A DNA stretch of 39,596 nt from Sphingomonas azotifigens NBRC 15497 (GTDB lineage: Bacteria > Pseudomonadota > Alphaproteobacteria > Sphingomonadales > Sphingomonadaceae). The notes below the pieces were generated by a model. It did no database searches. It was not told the DNA's origin and was given only the letters and a program-made list of their open reading frames with translations. Shown one piece after another: positions 1 through 7,482 of the stretch. Location: NCBI RefSeq assembly GCF_002091475.1, contig NZ_BCTR01000062.1, forward strand, positions 1-39,596, written 5' to 3'. The position numbers and the translations under genes were made by a program. The first letter of the stretch is position 1. Each line of letters begins with the position of its first letter.

Positions 1-1
1 C

Positions 2-706
2 CTGCCGCTGCTGATGGCGGGCATGGTCGGCGCCAATATCGGCTGGGCGCCGGCGCCCTATGTCGCAGCCCCCGCCGGCATCGCCGAACTGGCCGGCGGG
101 CTGCTCTGGGTCGAGGAACGCAGCGCGATCGTGCCGGGCGTCTCGACCATGGTCACCGGGCGGCCGGACGTGATGCGCGGCGAGGAAGTCCAGCTGCTCG
201 GCGCGGTGCGCGCAGGGCTGGCGCCCGCCGATGCGCTGCTCGTCCAGCCGGGCACGCACTGCAAATGGGTGGAGATGGCGGACGGCCGCATCGCCGACTT
301 CACCACCGCGATGACCGGCGAGCTGTTCGCCACGCTGCGCAAGCATGGCCTGCTCGCCGCCCAGCTCGGTGGGGAGGTGCATGTCGGCCCCGCCTTCCAT
401 GCCGGCGTGGAGGAGGGGCGCAAGCGCGACCTTGCCGCCTCGCTGTTCGGCATCCGCGCCGCCAAGATGCTGGGCGTGCGCGACGATGCCGACGCCGCCG
501 CCTTCGCCAGCGGGCTGCTGATCGGCAGCGACGTCGCCGCGCGGCTGGAACATGCCGGGCACGACACCGTCCATATCCTGGCCGACCCGATGCTGGGCGG
601 CCTCTATGCCGCCGCGATCGGCGCGCATGGGCGCGAGGCGGTCATCGCCAGCAGCCATGACGCGTTCGTCGCCGGAATCCTTGCCATTGCGGAGCAGATT
701 GCATGA
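2..706 (+). CDS. dgoK: 2-dehydro-3-deoxygalactonokinase, 5'-truncated by window edge
   Basis: The reading frame is already open at the first bases (LPLLMAGMVGANIGW...), so the true start lies outside the window and about 235 C-terminal residues are visible. The family phosphorylates 2-keto-3-deoxygalactonate with ATP in the De Ley-Doudoroff galactose/galactonate pathway in the cytosol. Supporting motifs are the GMVGANIGW and APYV segments near the visible start and the QPGTHCKWV segment, which matches the conserved GTHSKWV of DgoK kinases. The stop overlaps the start of the aldolase gene by 4 bp (ATGA), so the two are translationally coupled. The internal ATG at position 14 is not a plausible start because homology extends upstream of it. 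Identification is confident from motifs and from the dgoA neighbour. Confidence 0.9.
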   Translation: MPLLMAGMVGANIGWAPAPYVAAPAGIAELAGGLLWVEERSAIVPGVSTMVTGRPDVMRGEEVQLLGAVRAGLAPADALLVQPGTHCKWVEMADGRIADFTTAMTGELFATLRKHGLLAAQLGGEVHVGPAFHAGVEEGRKRDLAASLFGIRAAKMLGVRDDADAAAFASGLLIGSDVAARLEHAGHDTVHILADPMLGGLYAAAIGAHGREAVIASSHDAFVAGILAIAEQIA

Positions 707-1326
707 GCCATATCGCCGAATTCGACGCCGCCTTCGCCCGTTGCCCGCTGATCGCGATCCTGCGGGGCGTGAAGCCCGACGAGGTCGAGGCGATCGGCGA
801 CGAACTGGTCGCGGCCGGCTTCACCCTGATCGAAGTGCCGATGAACTCGCCCGATCCGCTGGAGAGCGTGTCGCGGCTGGCCAAGCGCTTCGCAGGTCGC
901 GCGGTGATCGGCGCGGGCACGGTGCTGCGGGTGGACCAGGTACAGGCCGTGGCGGATGCCGGCGGCACGATGATCATCTCGCCCAACGCGAATCTCGACG
1001 TGATCCGTGCGAGTGCGGCGGCGGGGCTGGTCTCGCTGCCGGGCATCCTGACGCCGAGCGAGGCCTTCGCGGCGCTGGATGCCGGTGCGACTGCGCTCAA
1101 GCTGTTCCCGGCCGAGGCGGCGAGCCCGACGGTGCTGAAGGCGATGCGCGCGGTGCTGACCGAGGCGCGAATCCTGCCGGTGGGCGGCGTATCGCCGGAC
1201 ACGATGGCCCCGTGGATCGCCGCGGGCGCCCCCGGCTTCGGCCTGGGCTCGGCGCTCTACAAGGTGGGGATGAGTGCCGAACAGGTCGGCGCCAATGCGC
1301 GGGCGTTCGTCGCCGCGCTGGGGTGA
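703..1326 (+). CDS. dgoA: 2-dehydro-3-deoxy-6-phosphogalactonate aldolase
   Basis: A 207-residue class I aldolase of the KDPG/KDPGal family, which splits 2-keto-3-deoxy-6-phosphogalactonate into pyruvate and glyceraldehyde-3-phosphate. Visible family features are LIAILRGVKP at the N terminus, the general acid/base Glu in TLIEVP (about residue 44), GAGTVL (about 71-75), and the Schiff-base lysine in ALKLFPAE (about Lys133), followed by the phosphate-binding PVGGVSPD segment. Length is normal for the family. The start overlaps the dgoK stop (ATGA). KDPG aldolase (eda) is the alternative call, but the kinase partner favours the galactonate enzyme. It is convergent with nrdB and is followed by C/G-rich hairpins. 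Confidence 0.93.
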   Translation: MSHIAEFDAAFARCPLIAILRGVKPDEVEAIGDELVAAGFTLIEVPMNSPDPLESVSRLAKRFAGRAVIGAGTVLRVDQVQAVADAGGTMIISPNANLDVIRASAAAGLVSLPGILTPSEAFAALDAGATALKLFPAEAASPTVLKAMRAVLTEARILPVGGVSPDTMAPWIAAGAPGFGLGSALYKVGMSAEQVGANARAFVAALG

Positions 1327-1337
1327 TTTCTTAAGTC

Positions 1338-1492
1338 CCCCTCCCGCTTGCGGGAGGGGTTAGGGGAGGGTGAGTGAGGGTGGCAGGCGATCCGGTCGGG
1401 TCTTTCCCCTCCGAACAGCGCGCTTCTTCAGCACCAGCCCTCGCTTCCCGCACACACCCTCCCCCCGGCCCCCTCCCGCAGGCGGGAGGGGG
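1338..1492. repeat. Inverted pair of C/G-rich hairpin repeats at the dgoA/nrdB convergent junction
   Basis: Two copies of one element face each other. The left copy has a perfect 10-bp stem (1338-1347 with 1350-1359, loop TT) followed by TAGGGGAGGGTG. The right copy has a perfect 11-bp stem (1469-1479 with 1482-1492, loop AG) preceded by CACCCTCCCC in the opposite orientation. Each hairpin lies just past the stop codon of a converging gene. They could act as transcription terminators, although neither has a strong T tract. The same architecture recurs at 9068-9171 and 14447-14585. Confidence 0.8.
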
Positions 1493-1501
1493 AGAAATGG
1501 C

Positions 1502-2554
1502 TTACTCCGCCGCGATTCCCGCCTTGGCGAACATGTCGCCTTCGATCGCGTCTTCGTTGGCGATCGTGCTGGTCTTGGCCTGGCGGCGCTTGTCGAAGCT
1601 GTCCCACACCTCGTTCCACTGGCCGCGCGTCGCTGCCTTCGAATATTCGGTCGCGCGCGTCTCGAAGAAATTGGCGTGCTCGACGCCGTTGAGCAGCGGG
1701 GCGAGCCAGGGCAAGGGGTGCTCGTCGATCATGTAGATCGGCTTGAGGCCCAGCTGGCCGAGGCGCCAGTCGGCGATGAAGCGGACGTACTTCTTGATGT
1801 CCTTCGGCGTCATGCCGTTCACCGGGCCCATTTCGAACACCAGGTCGATGAACGCGTCCTCGATGCGCACGGTCTTCTGGCACATGTCGAGAATGTCGTC
1901 GCGCACGCTCGGGGTCAGGCAGTTCCGCTCCTTGCAGAAGGTGTGGAACAGCTTGATGATGCCTTCGCAGTGCAGGCTCTCGTCGCGCACCGACCAGCTG
2001 ACGATCTGCCCCATGCCCTTCATCTTGTTGAAGCGCGGGAAGTTCATCAGCATCGCGAAGCTGGCGAACAGCTGCAGCCCTTCGGTGAAGCCGCCGAACA
2101 TCGCCAGCGTCTTGGCGATATCCTCGTCAGTATCGACGCCGAAGGTAGCGAGATAGTCGTGCTTGTCCTTCATCTCCTTGTACTGGAGGAAGGCGCTGTA
2201 CTCGGTCTCGGGCATGCCGATCGTGTCGAGCAGGTGGCTGTACGCCGCGATGTGCACCGTCTCCATGTTGGAGAAGGCGGTGAGCATCATCTTGATCTCG
2301 GTCGGCTTGAACACGCGGCCATATTTCTCGTGGTAGCAATCCTGCACTTCCACGTCGGCCTGGGTGAAGAAGCGGAAGATCTGGGTGAGCAGGTTGCGCT
2401 CGTGATCGGTCAGCTTCTGCGCCCAGTCGCGGCAATCCTCGCCCAGCGGCACTTCTTCCGGCAGCCAGTGGACCTGCTGCTGGCGCTTCCAATATTCATA
2501 GGCCCAGGGATATTCGAAGGGCTTGTAGGTCTTGCGGGCTTCGAGAAGCGACAT
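1502..2554 (-). CDS. nrdB: Ribonucleoside-diphosphate reductase, beta (radical) subunit
   Basis: A 350-residue ferritin-like R2 subunit that generates the tyrosyl radical used by NrdA to reduce ribonucleotides. The diiron ligands can be traced: Asp67 (QADVEVQD), Glu98 and His101 in METVHIAAY, a Glu in FTEGLQLF, and Glu and His in VRDESLH. The radical tyrosine is Tyr105, four residues after His101 as in E. coli. No ATP-cone precedes the ferritin fold. The start MSLLEARKTY was chosen because it begins the conserved homology and has GGAG 8 nt upstream; the longer open frame reaching 2848 overlaps the upstream gene. Only 14 bp separate it from the upstream membrane-protein gene, leaving no room for its own promoter there. 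Confidence 0.95.
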   Translation of the reverse strand: MSLLEARKTYKPFEYPWAYEYWKRQQQVHWLPEEVPLGEDCRDWAQKLTDHERNLLTQIFRFFTQADVEVQDCYHEKYGRVFKPTEIKMMLTAFSNMETVHIAAYSHLLDTIGMPETEYSAFLQYKEMKDKHDYLATFGVDTDEDIAKTLAMFGGFTEGLQLFASFAMLMNFPRFNKMKGMGQIVSWSVRDESLHCEGIIKLFHTFCKERNCLTPSVRDDILDMCQKTVRIEDAFIDLVFEMGPVNGMTPKDIKKYVRFIADWRLGQLGLKPIYMIDEHPLPWLAPLLNGVEHANFFETRATEYSKAATRGQWNEVWDSFDKRRQAKTSTIANEDAIEGDMFAKAGIAAE

Positions 2555-2568
2555 TGGGGTACTCCGGA

Positions 2569-3096
2569 TCAGAAACTGGAATGAAATACGCCAACGCTGA
2601 GCATTGATATGCCCAACGCGACATAGAGAGCGCCGGCCGCCAAGCGGGTCCACGTTCTCTTGAAAGGCTGGTTGTAGCGGTCGAGCAGGTAGGACAGGCC
2701 GATCAAGATAAACCACCCTTGCGAGCAGGCGCTCGCCCAAGCAGGCAGTTTGCCAAGCCCAAGCTCCGGACCGAAAAAATCGATGGTCAAAAAGCCCAAA
2801 AGCAAAGCCCCGGGGAATAGCAGCAACACTGCCGGACGCTTGTACCACACTCGCGGATCTTGCTCTTCCGGCGCATCGTCGATCTGGGCGATCGCCGCAT
2901 CGATGCTACGCAATTCTTCGAAATACCGATCGTGTCCGCGCGCCAAGCGACGTTGGCGTCGGTTGTGGAGACGGCGCAGGCGTGACTCGGCCGCCAATGG
3001 CACCCACCGTTCCAGCAATTTGAAGCCTGCCAGCAGCAGTGCAAAGGTCGCCGAGCCCAGCAGGAACGACACCAGGAGGAACATGGGCGTGCTCAC
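2569..3096 (-). CDS. Hypothetical membrane protein, second gene upstream of and coupled to nrdB
   Basis: A 175-residue protein not recognised as a named family. It has an N-terminal hydrophobic helix (about 5-25), then a highly charged cytoplasmic-looking stretch of about 60 residues rich in Arg, Asp and Glu (HNRRQRRLARGHDRYFEELR), then about three further hydrophobic segments (about 88-108, 122-138, 150-170). Its start overlaps the preceding 73-residue gene by 4 bp and its stop is 14 bp before nrdB, so it is almost certainly in one transcript with both. Its DNA looks somewhat less GC-rich than its neighbours, with codons such as AAA, ATA and TTG on the coding strand, which might indicate more recent acquisition. 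A role in nucleotide metabolism cannot be inferred from its sequence. Confidence 0.8.
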   Translation of the reverse strand: MSTPMFLLVSFLLGSATFALLLAGFKLLERWVPLAAESRLRRLHNRRQRRLARGHDRYFEELRSIDAAIAQIDDAPEEQDPRVWYKRPAVLLLFPGALLLGFLTIDFFGPELGLGKLPAWASACSQGWFILIGLSYLLDRYNQPFKRTWTRLAAGALYVALGISMLSVGVFHSSF

Positions 3097-3314
3097 GCCA
3101 CGCCTCCTGCACTCGCAAAGGCCAGCGCGAAGCCGGTGAGGAACAGGCCGAGCGCGACCAGCATCATGCCGCCGATCCGCAGCGCGTAGGTCGTCGGCTC
3201 GCTGGCCTCCAAGTGCAGCAGCCCACGCGCCGCCGACGGGCGGAGAAGGACGATCAGTCCTGCCGTGCCCGAAGCGATGCCGAGGCCGGCCTGGAGGGCG
3301 AGCGTGCGTGTCAT
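3093..3314 (-). CDS. Small two-helix membrane protein
   Basis: A 73-residue protein with two hydrophobic helices (about residues 5-24 and 43-68) joined by a short polar loop (RPSAARGLLHLEASEPTTYALR). The second helix is glycine-rich (GGMMLVALGLFLTGFALAFA). It overlaps both flanking genes by 4 bp, its start inside the end of the lipoprotein gene and its stop inside the start of the 175-residue gene, a tight arrangement typical of real co-translated genes. I do not recognise the family. Presumed inner-membrane location. Confidence 0.75.
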   Translation of the reverse strand: MTRTLALQAGLGIASGTAGLIVLLRPSAARGLLHLEASEPTTYALRIGGMMLVALGLFLTGFALAFASAGGVA

Positions 3315-3646
3315 TGGTCGATCACCCGTCCGCGGACGGTCTTCATGCCATCGCGCACGACGATGCGCTCGCGATAGACGACCCTGCGGCCACCCTGCGC
3401 GCCGACGCCGAGGAACACCACGCCGATGAAGAAGCCGAAATCATACCAGCCGCCATTGTTCGGCACCGCATAGACCGCGACTTCCGGGAACAGCAGCGAC
3501 AGGCCCCACGCCACGGGGAAGATGAAGCCGTGCCACAGCCCGAGCAGGAAGCCCGGGGCCTGAGGGGCGACGGCGCTCGGCACCTGGTGCGCGCAGGCGG
3601 CGAGCAGAGCGAGGGCGGCAAGGGCGAAGGCGGCGCGGATCTTCAT
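3311..3646 (-). CDS. Small lipoprotein, first gene of the nrdB operon
   Basis: A 111-residue protein. The chosen start MKIRAAFALAALALLAAC gives a clean lipoprotein signal peptide with lipobox LAAC and Cys18 as the lipidated residue; the open frame extends upstream to 3763 but without a better start. After the signal there are hydrophobic segments (LLGLWHGFIFPVAWGLSLL and FGFFIGVVFLGVGA), a feature seen in small proteins anchored by both lipid and helices, and a basic tail (RRVVYRERIVVRDGMKTVRGR). The segment PNNGGWYDFGFFIG is conserved-looking. Its start faces the divergent DUF2171 gene 98 bp away, so a shared promoter region must lie at 3647-3744. Function unknown. Confidence 0.8.
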   Translation of the reverse strand: MKIRAAFALAALALLAACAHQVPSAVAPQAPGFLLGLWHGFIFPVAWGLSLLFPEVAVYAVPNNGGWYDFGFFIGVVFLGVGAQGGRRVVYRERIVVRDGMKTVRGRVIDQ

Positions 3647-3744
3647 GCGGCTATCCCTGCGTATGGCAGACGTCCCTTGGTGCAATGTGCATCGTTTCGC
3701 GACCGCGTGCGTTTGGTGCGCGAACCCCAAGCAGGAGAAGACCC

Positions 3745-4008
3745 ATGGCAGATCTGAGCGCAATCAAGGAGCATATGGAAGTCATCGGCGCCGACGGCGT
3801 CCATGTCGGCACCGTCGACCATGTCGATGGCGACCGCATCAAGCTCACCAAGAAGGACTCGGGTGCCCAGGTCGAAGGCGCCACCGGCAGCCATGAAGGG
3901 CACCATCATTACCTCCCGGGCGGTCTGGTCGCCGAGGTCGAGGGCGACAAGGTCCGGCTGTCGGCCAACGCCGATGTCGCGGCCGAGCTGTTCGAAGAAG
4001 AGGCGTAA
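3745..4008 (+). CDS. DUF2171 domain protein
   Basis: An 87-residue soluble protein that looks like the DUF2171 family: an N-terminal EHMEVIGADGVHVGTVDHV segment, then a KLTKKDSG turn and the histidine-rich GHHHYLPGGLV segment, ending in an acidic tail. The family resembles PRC-barrel-like small beta proteins and is common in sphingomonads; its biochemical role is not established. The start ATG has GGAG about 10 nt upstream; the longer frame beginning at 3685 adds a sequence without homology. It is divergent from the lipoprotein/nrdB operon and convergent with nrdA. Confidence 0.85.
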   Translation: MADLSAIKEHMEVIGADGVHVGTVDHVDGDRIKLTKKDSGAQVEGATGSHEGHHHYLPGGLVAEVEGDKVRLSANADVAAELFEEEA

Positions 4009-4054
4009 GCCAATGGGCGGTGAGTCGGCGCAAGCCTTCCTCACCGCTTCCTCT

Positions 4055-4097
4055 CGTGCCTCAGCACGAACCCCTGCCTCTCCCTGTACGGGAGAGG
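4055..4097. repeat. Two hairpins at the DUF2171/nrdA convergent junction
   Basis: A 5-bp perfect stem (4055-4059 with 4064-4068) is followed by an 8-bp perfect stem of CCTCTCCC/GGGAGAGG (4077-4084 with 4090-4097). The second resembles the CT-rich stems of the other junction repeats. It sits 38 bp before the end of nrdA and probably helps end transcription from both sides. Confidence 0.6.
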
Positions 4098-4134
4098 AGG
4101 GAAAGAGGGTGGACCGCCGCTGCATCGTCGAGGT

Positions 4135-6024
4135 TCACTGGCACGCCAGGCATTCGTCGTAATCGGTCGACTCGCCCAGATCGAACTTGGGCTTCTCGAT
4201 CGTGTTGTCAGCCTCGACCCCGCCCGCGAAGCCCGCGCGCTGCACCGACTTCGAACGCAGATAATAAAGCGACTTGATGCCCAACTCCCAGGCGCGGAAG
4301 TGGAGCATCAGCAGGTCCCACTTTTCCACGTCCGCCGGGATGAACAGGTTGAGCGACTGCGCCTGGTCGATGAACGGCGCGCGGTCGCCCGCCAGTTCCA
4401 GGATCCAGCGCTGGTCGATCTCGAAGCTGGTCTTGTACGTATCCTTCTCTTCCGGCGTCAGGAAGTCGAGGTGCTGGACCGAGCCGCCCTGCTCGAGGAT
4501 CGAATTCCACACCGCGTCGGAATTCTTCGACTTCTCCTTGAGCAGCTTCTCCAGATACGGGTTGCGCACCGAGAAGGAGCCGCTGAGCGTCTTGTGGGTG
4601 TAGATGTTCGCCGGGATCGGCTCGATGCAGGCACTGGTGCCGCCGCAGATGATCGAGATCGACGCGGTCGGCGCGATCGCCATCTTGCAGCTGAAGCGCT
4701 CCATCACGCCCATGTCGGCGGCGTCCGGGCACGGCCCGCGCTCGACCGCGAGCGCCATCGACGCTTCGTTCACCTGCGCGCTGACATGCTTGAAGATGCG
4801 GAGATTCCAGCTCTTCGCCATCGCGCCTTCGAACGGGATGCCGCGGGCCTGGAGGAAGCTGTGGAAGCCCATCACGCCGAGGCCGACCGAGCGCTCGCGC
4901 GCCGCCGAATAACGGGCACGGGCCATCTCGTCGGGCGCGCGCTCGATATAGTCGGTCAGGACGTTGTCGAGGAAACGCATCACGTCCTCAATGAAGCGCT
5001 TGTCCTTGTTCCACTCGTCCCAGGTCTCGAGGTTGAGCGAGGACAGGCAGCACACCGCGGTGCGATCATTGCCGAGATGGTCGCGGCCGGTGGGCAGCGT
5101 GATCTCCGAGCACAGGTTCGAGGTCGAGACCTTGAGGCCGAGATCGCGGTGGTGCTTCGGCATGGTCGAGTTCACGTGATCCGAGAACACGATATACGGC
5201 TCGCCGGTGGCGAGGCGGGTCTCGACCAGCTTCTGGAACAGCGCGCGCGCATCCACCGTGGAGCGGACCGAGCCGTCCTTCGGGCTCTTGAGCTGCCATT
5301 CGGCGCCGTCGCGCACCGCTTCCATGAACGCGTCGGGGATCAGCACGCCGTGGTGCAGGTTGAGCGCCTTGCGGTTGAAGTCGCCCGAGGGCTTGCGGAT
5401 CTCGAGGAACTCCTCGATCTCCGGGTGCGAGATGTCGAGATAGCAGGCGGCCGAACCGCGGCGCAGCGAGCCCTGCGAGATCGCCAGCGTCAGCGAATCC
5501 ATCACGCGGACGAAGGGGATGATGCCGCTGGTCTTGCCGTTGAGGCCCACCGGCTCGCCGATGCCGCGCACGCTGCCCCAATAGGTGCCGATGCCGCCGC
5601 CGCGCGAGGCGAGCCAGACATTCTCGTTCCAGGTCTGGACGATGCCGTCCAGGCTGTCCGGCACCGAGTTGAGGTAGCAGCTGATCGGCAGGCCGCGGCC
5701 CGTGCCGCCGTTCGACAGCACCGGGGTGGCCGGCATGAACCACAGCTTGGAGATATAGTCGTAGAGGCGCTGCGCATGCGCCTGGTCGTCGGCATAGGCT
5801 GAGGCGACACGGACGAACAGGTCCTGATAGCTTTCGCCGGGGAGCAGGTAGCGGTCCTTCAGCGTCTCCTTGCCGAAATCGGTGAGCAGCGCGTCGCGCG
5901 CATGATCGACCTCGACCGGATAGGGCTGCGGCACGATCGCCTTGCTGTCGAGCGCCTTGCTGGCGTTGGCGGCTTCGATGGTGGCGGTCTCGTTCACGCT
6001 GGTCTCACTATCTCTGAATTCCAT
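4135..6024 (-). CDS. nrdA: Ribonucleoside-diphosphate reductase, alpha (catalytic) subunit without ATP-cone
   Basis: A 629-residue catalytic R1 subunit. The active-site cysteines are visible: Cys116 in LPISCYL, the NLCSEI motif carrying the catalytic Asn, Cys and Glu, the CCLSSLNL cysteine, the tyrosine pair in SLYYLRS that relays the radical, and the C-terminal CLACQ redox pair reduced by thioredoxin or glutaredoxin. E. coli NrdA has 761 residues; here only about 40 residues precede the first shared segment, so the N-terminal ATP-cone that mediates dATP feedback is missing. The start MEFRDSETSV was chosen because the open frame upstream to 6153 shows no homology. Its partner nrdB lies 1.6 kb downstream on the same strand. 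Confidence 0.95.
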   Translation of the reverse strand: MEFRDSETSVNETATIEAANASKALDSKAIVPQPYPVEVDHARDALLTDFGKETLKDRYLLPGESYQDLFVRVASAYADDQAHAQRLYDYISKLWFMPATPVLSNGGTGRGLPISCYLNSVPDSLDGIVQTWNENVWLASRGGGIGTYWGSVRGIGEPVGLNGKTSGIIPFVRVMDSLTLAISQGSLRRGSAACYLDISHPEIEEFLEIRKPSGDFNRKALNLHHGVLIPDAFMEAVRDGAEWQLKSPKDGSVRSTVDARALFQKLVETRLATGEPYIVFSDHVNSTMPKHHRDLGLKVSTSNLCSEITLPTGRDHLGNDRTAVCCLSSLNLETWDEWNKDKRFIEDVMRFLDNVLTDYIERAPDEMARARYSAARERSVGLGVMGFHSFLQARGIPFEGAMAKSWNLRIFKHVSAQVNEASMALAVERGPCPDAADMGVMERFSCKMAIAPTASISIICGGTSACIEPIPANIYTHKTLSGSFSVRNPYLEKLLKEKSKNSDAVWNSILEQGGSVQHLDFLTPEEKDTYKTSFEIDQRWILELAGDRAPFIDQAQSLNLFIPADVEKWDLLMLHFRAWELGIKSLYYLRSKSVQRAGFAGGVEADNTIEKPKFDLGESTDYDECLACQ

Positions 6025-6460
6025 CACTCGGACCCCTGTCTTCCTGCAGTACGCAACACCGACTCGGGGCACCGTAGCGATCGTAGCACCAGCCGGGTTT
6101 GCGCGAGAACAAAAAGTGTCCATCGGCCCGGCGCCCGGCACGAGTCTACCCAAGCCGCATTTGGGAATGCGAACGTTAGGTTACCAGTGCTTGGGCTTGC
6201 CCCTTGGTGCGACCACTACAGATTGTGCCAATCCGAGTCTGGGCACAAGAGCGGAAATCACGGAGGATTGCAACGGCTCGTCGCTGAAATGACTCGGCTC
6301 GTGGCGCAGGCCGAGCAGCGAAAACGGTGCGACGCGTGGTCTTCCCTCGGCTTCCAAAAAGGCAAGGGAACGAACGCGGAACTGCAAATAAATTTTGGGG
6401 GATGAATCGGCGCGGGCACAAGCCGTGGTGGCTGCGCCCGCGCACGCGGCACCATGGGGG
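6025..6460. other. Intergenic region upstream of nrdA
   Basis: A 436-bp gap between nrdA and the stop of the AraC-type gene, both on the minus strand. Short open frames here overlap one another and show no recognisable product or good ribosome binding site. The only signal I can support is the candidate NrdR box pair around 6181-6228. The base composition is lower in GC than in the flanking genes, as expected for a promoter region. Confidence 0.6.
6181..6228 (-). promoter_or_regulatory. Candidate NrdR box pair upstream of nrdA
   Basis: Bases 6213-6228 (CCACTACAGATTGTGC) match 12 of 16 positions of the NrdR operator form ACACTATATATTGTGT, including both CAC/GTG ends. A second, much weaker site (about 7 of 16) sits at 6181-6196, giving a start-to-start spacing of 32 bp, the roughly three-turn spacing known for paired NrdR boxes. 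NrdR represses RNR genes when dATP is abundant. The site is about 190 bp from the nrdA start, implying a long leader. The strong box is credible; the partner is speculative. Confidence 0.5.
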
Positions 6461-7342
6461 CTATCGGAGCGGCAGATAGAGCTCGGTCACGGCTTCATGC
6501 TCGGGCACGTCGGGGAAGAAGGCGACGCGGCGGGCGAAGAGCGGGAAGTCGCCCGGTTCCTCGCCGCTCTCGGGCAGCCATGCGCGGTAGAGGAACAGCG
6601 CGGCAGGTTCGAGATCGTCGGCTTGGCCGACCACCCGCAGCATCGCGCAGCGTCCGGCGGGGATCAGGCCGGGTTCGATGCCGTGCGCAGGGTCGGCCAC
6701 GGGATGCACGGTGCCGGCGCACAGGTCGAGGCGATAGTCTTCCGGGGCCGTGGTGCGCGGGTCGGTGTGGAAGATGGTGTAGGTGGCGCTCGCCGGTGGG
6801 CGGTGGCCGGTGGTCTTGCGCCAGGTGATGAAGCGGCGGATCGTGTCGCCGAGATGGGCGGGGTCGCCGCGGTGCGTGAGGAACGCCACAGGGGTGGCGG
6901 GGAAGTCGAGCGTCGTCACGTCGTCGAGGGTAAAGCGGGTCTGCATCGTCTGGCTCCTTGCTTGGGTGAGCGGCGCGAGCGCCGCGTGCCAGGGGTGCCA
7001 GTCCGGCGCCGCGCGGAACTGCGACGGCGCCTGGCCGAAGCGCTGGCGAAAGGCCCGGGCGAAGGCCTCGGGCGCCTCATAGCCGGCGTCGAGCGCGATG
7101 CCGGTGATCGGCTCGCCCGGCCGATAGGCAAGGCGATACGACGCCCGCTTCATCCGCACGAGCTGGACGTAGCGATGCACCGACAGGCCGAACAGCGCGC
7201 TGAACTGGCGGTGGAAATGATGCTTCGAAAACGCCGCGACGCCCGCCAGCGTCTCTAGGTCGAGCGCGTCCTCGGCATGCGTGTCGACATGGTCGAGCAC
7301 GCGCTGCATTCGAGCGTGGTAGCGGGCGAGGGGCGTCTGCAT
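6461..7342 (-). CDS. AraC-family transcriptional regulator with GyrI-like effector domain
   Basis: A 293-residue protein with an N-terminal AraC-type double helix-turn-helix (about residues 10-110: LETLAGVAAFSKHHFHRQF and the second helix ending in AFRQRFGQAPSQFR) and a C-terminal GyrI/SbmC-like domain (about 140-293) that in relatives binds small hydrophobic or drug-like ligands. This order matches the Rob/SoxS-like AraC-GyrI fusion family. The start ATG has GGAGG about 6 nt upstream; a TTG directly before it is less likely. It is divergent from the amidase gene across 140 bp, so it may control itself and that gene, but no operator is obvious. Confidence 0.9.
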   Translation of the reverse strand: MQTPLARYHARMQRVLDHVDTHAEDALDLETLAGVAAFSKHHFHRQFSALFGLSVHRYVQLVRMKRASYRLAYRPGEPITGIALDAGYEAPEAFARAFRQRFGQAPSQFRAAPDWHPWHAALAPLTQARSQTMQTRFTLDDVTTLDFPATPVAFLTHRGDPAHLGDTIRRFITWRKTTGHRPPASATYTIFHTDPRTTAPEDYRLDLCAGTVHPVADPAHGIEPGLIPAGRCAMLRVVGQADDLEPAALFLYRAWLPESGEEPGDFPLFARRVAFFPDVPEHEAVTELYLPLR

Positions 7343-7482
7343 CAAATCCTCCGTGGCGACGCCTTCCTAGGGGGCGGGGGTGCGGCCCGCCCGACCGATC
7401 TTGCCCTATGTCAATCGGGGCAGGATTGCGCTTGGATGGCGCTACGGTAGGCTGCTCCCAAACCAGACAAAAGGGGGCTGCG

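Noticed and set aside
2555..2848. N-terminal extension of NrdB in the same open frame
   Set aside because: The extra 98 residues show no homology and overlap the upstream membrane-protein gene; the start at 2554 has its own ribosome binding site.
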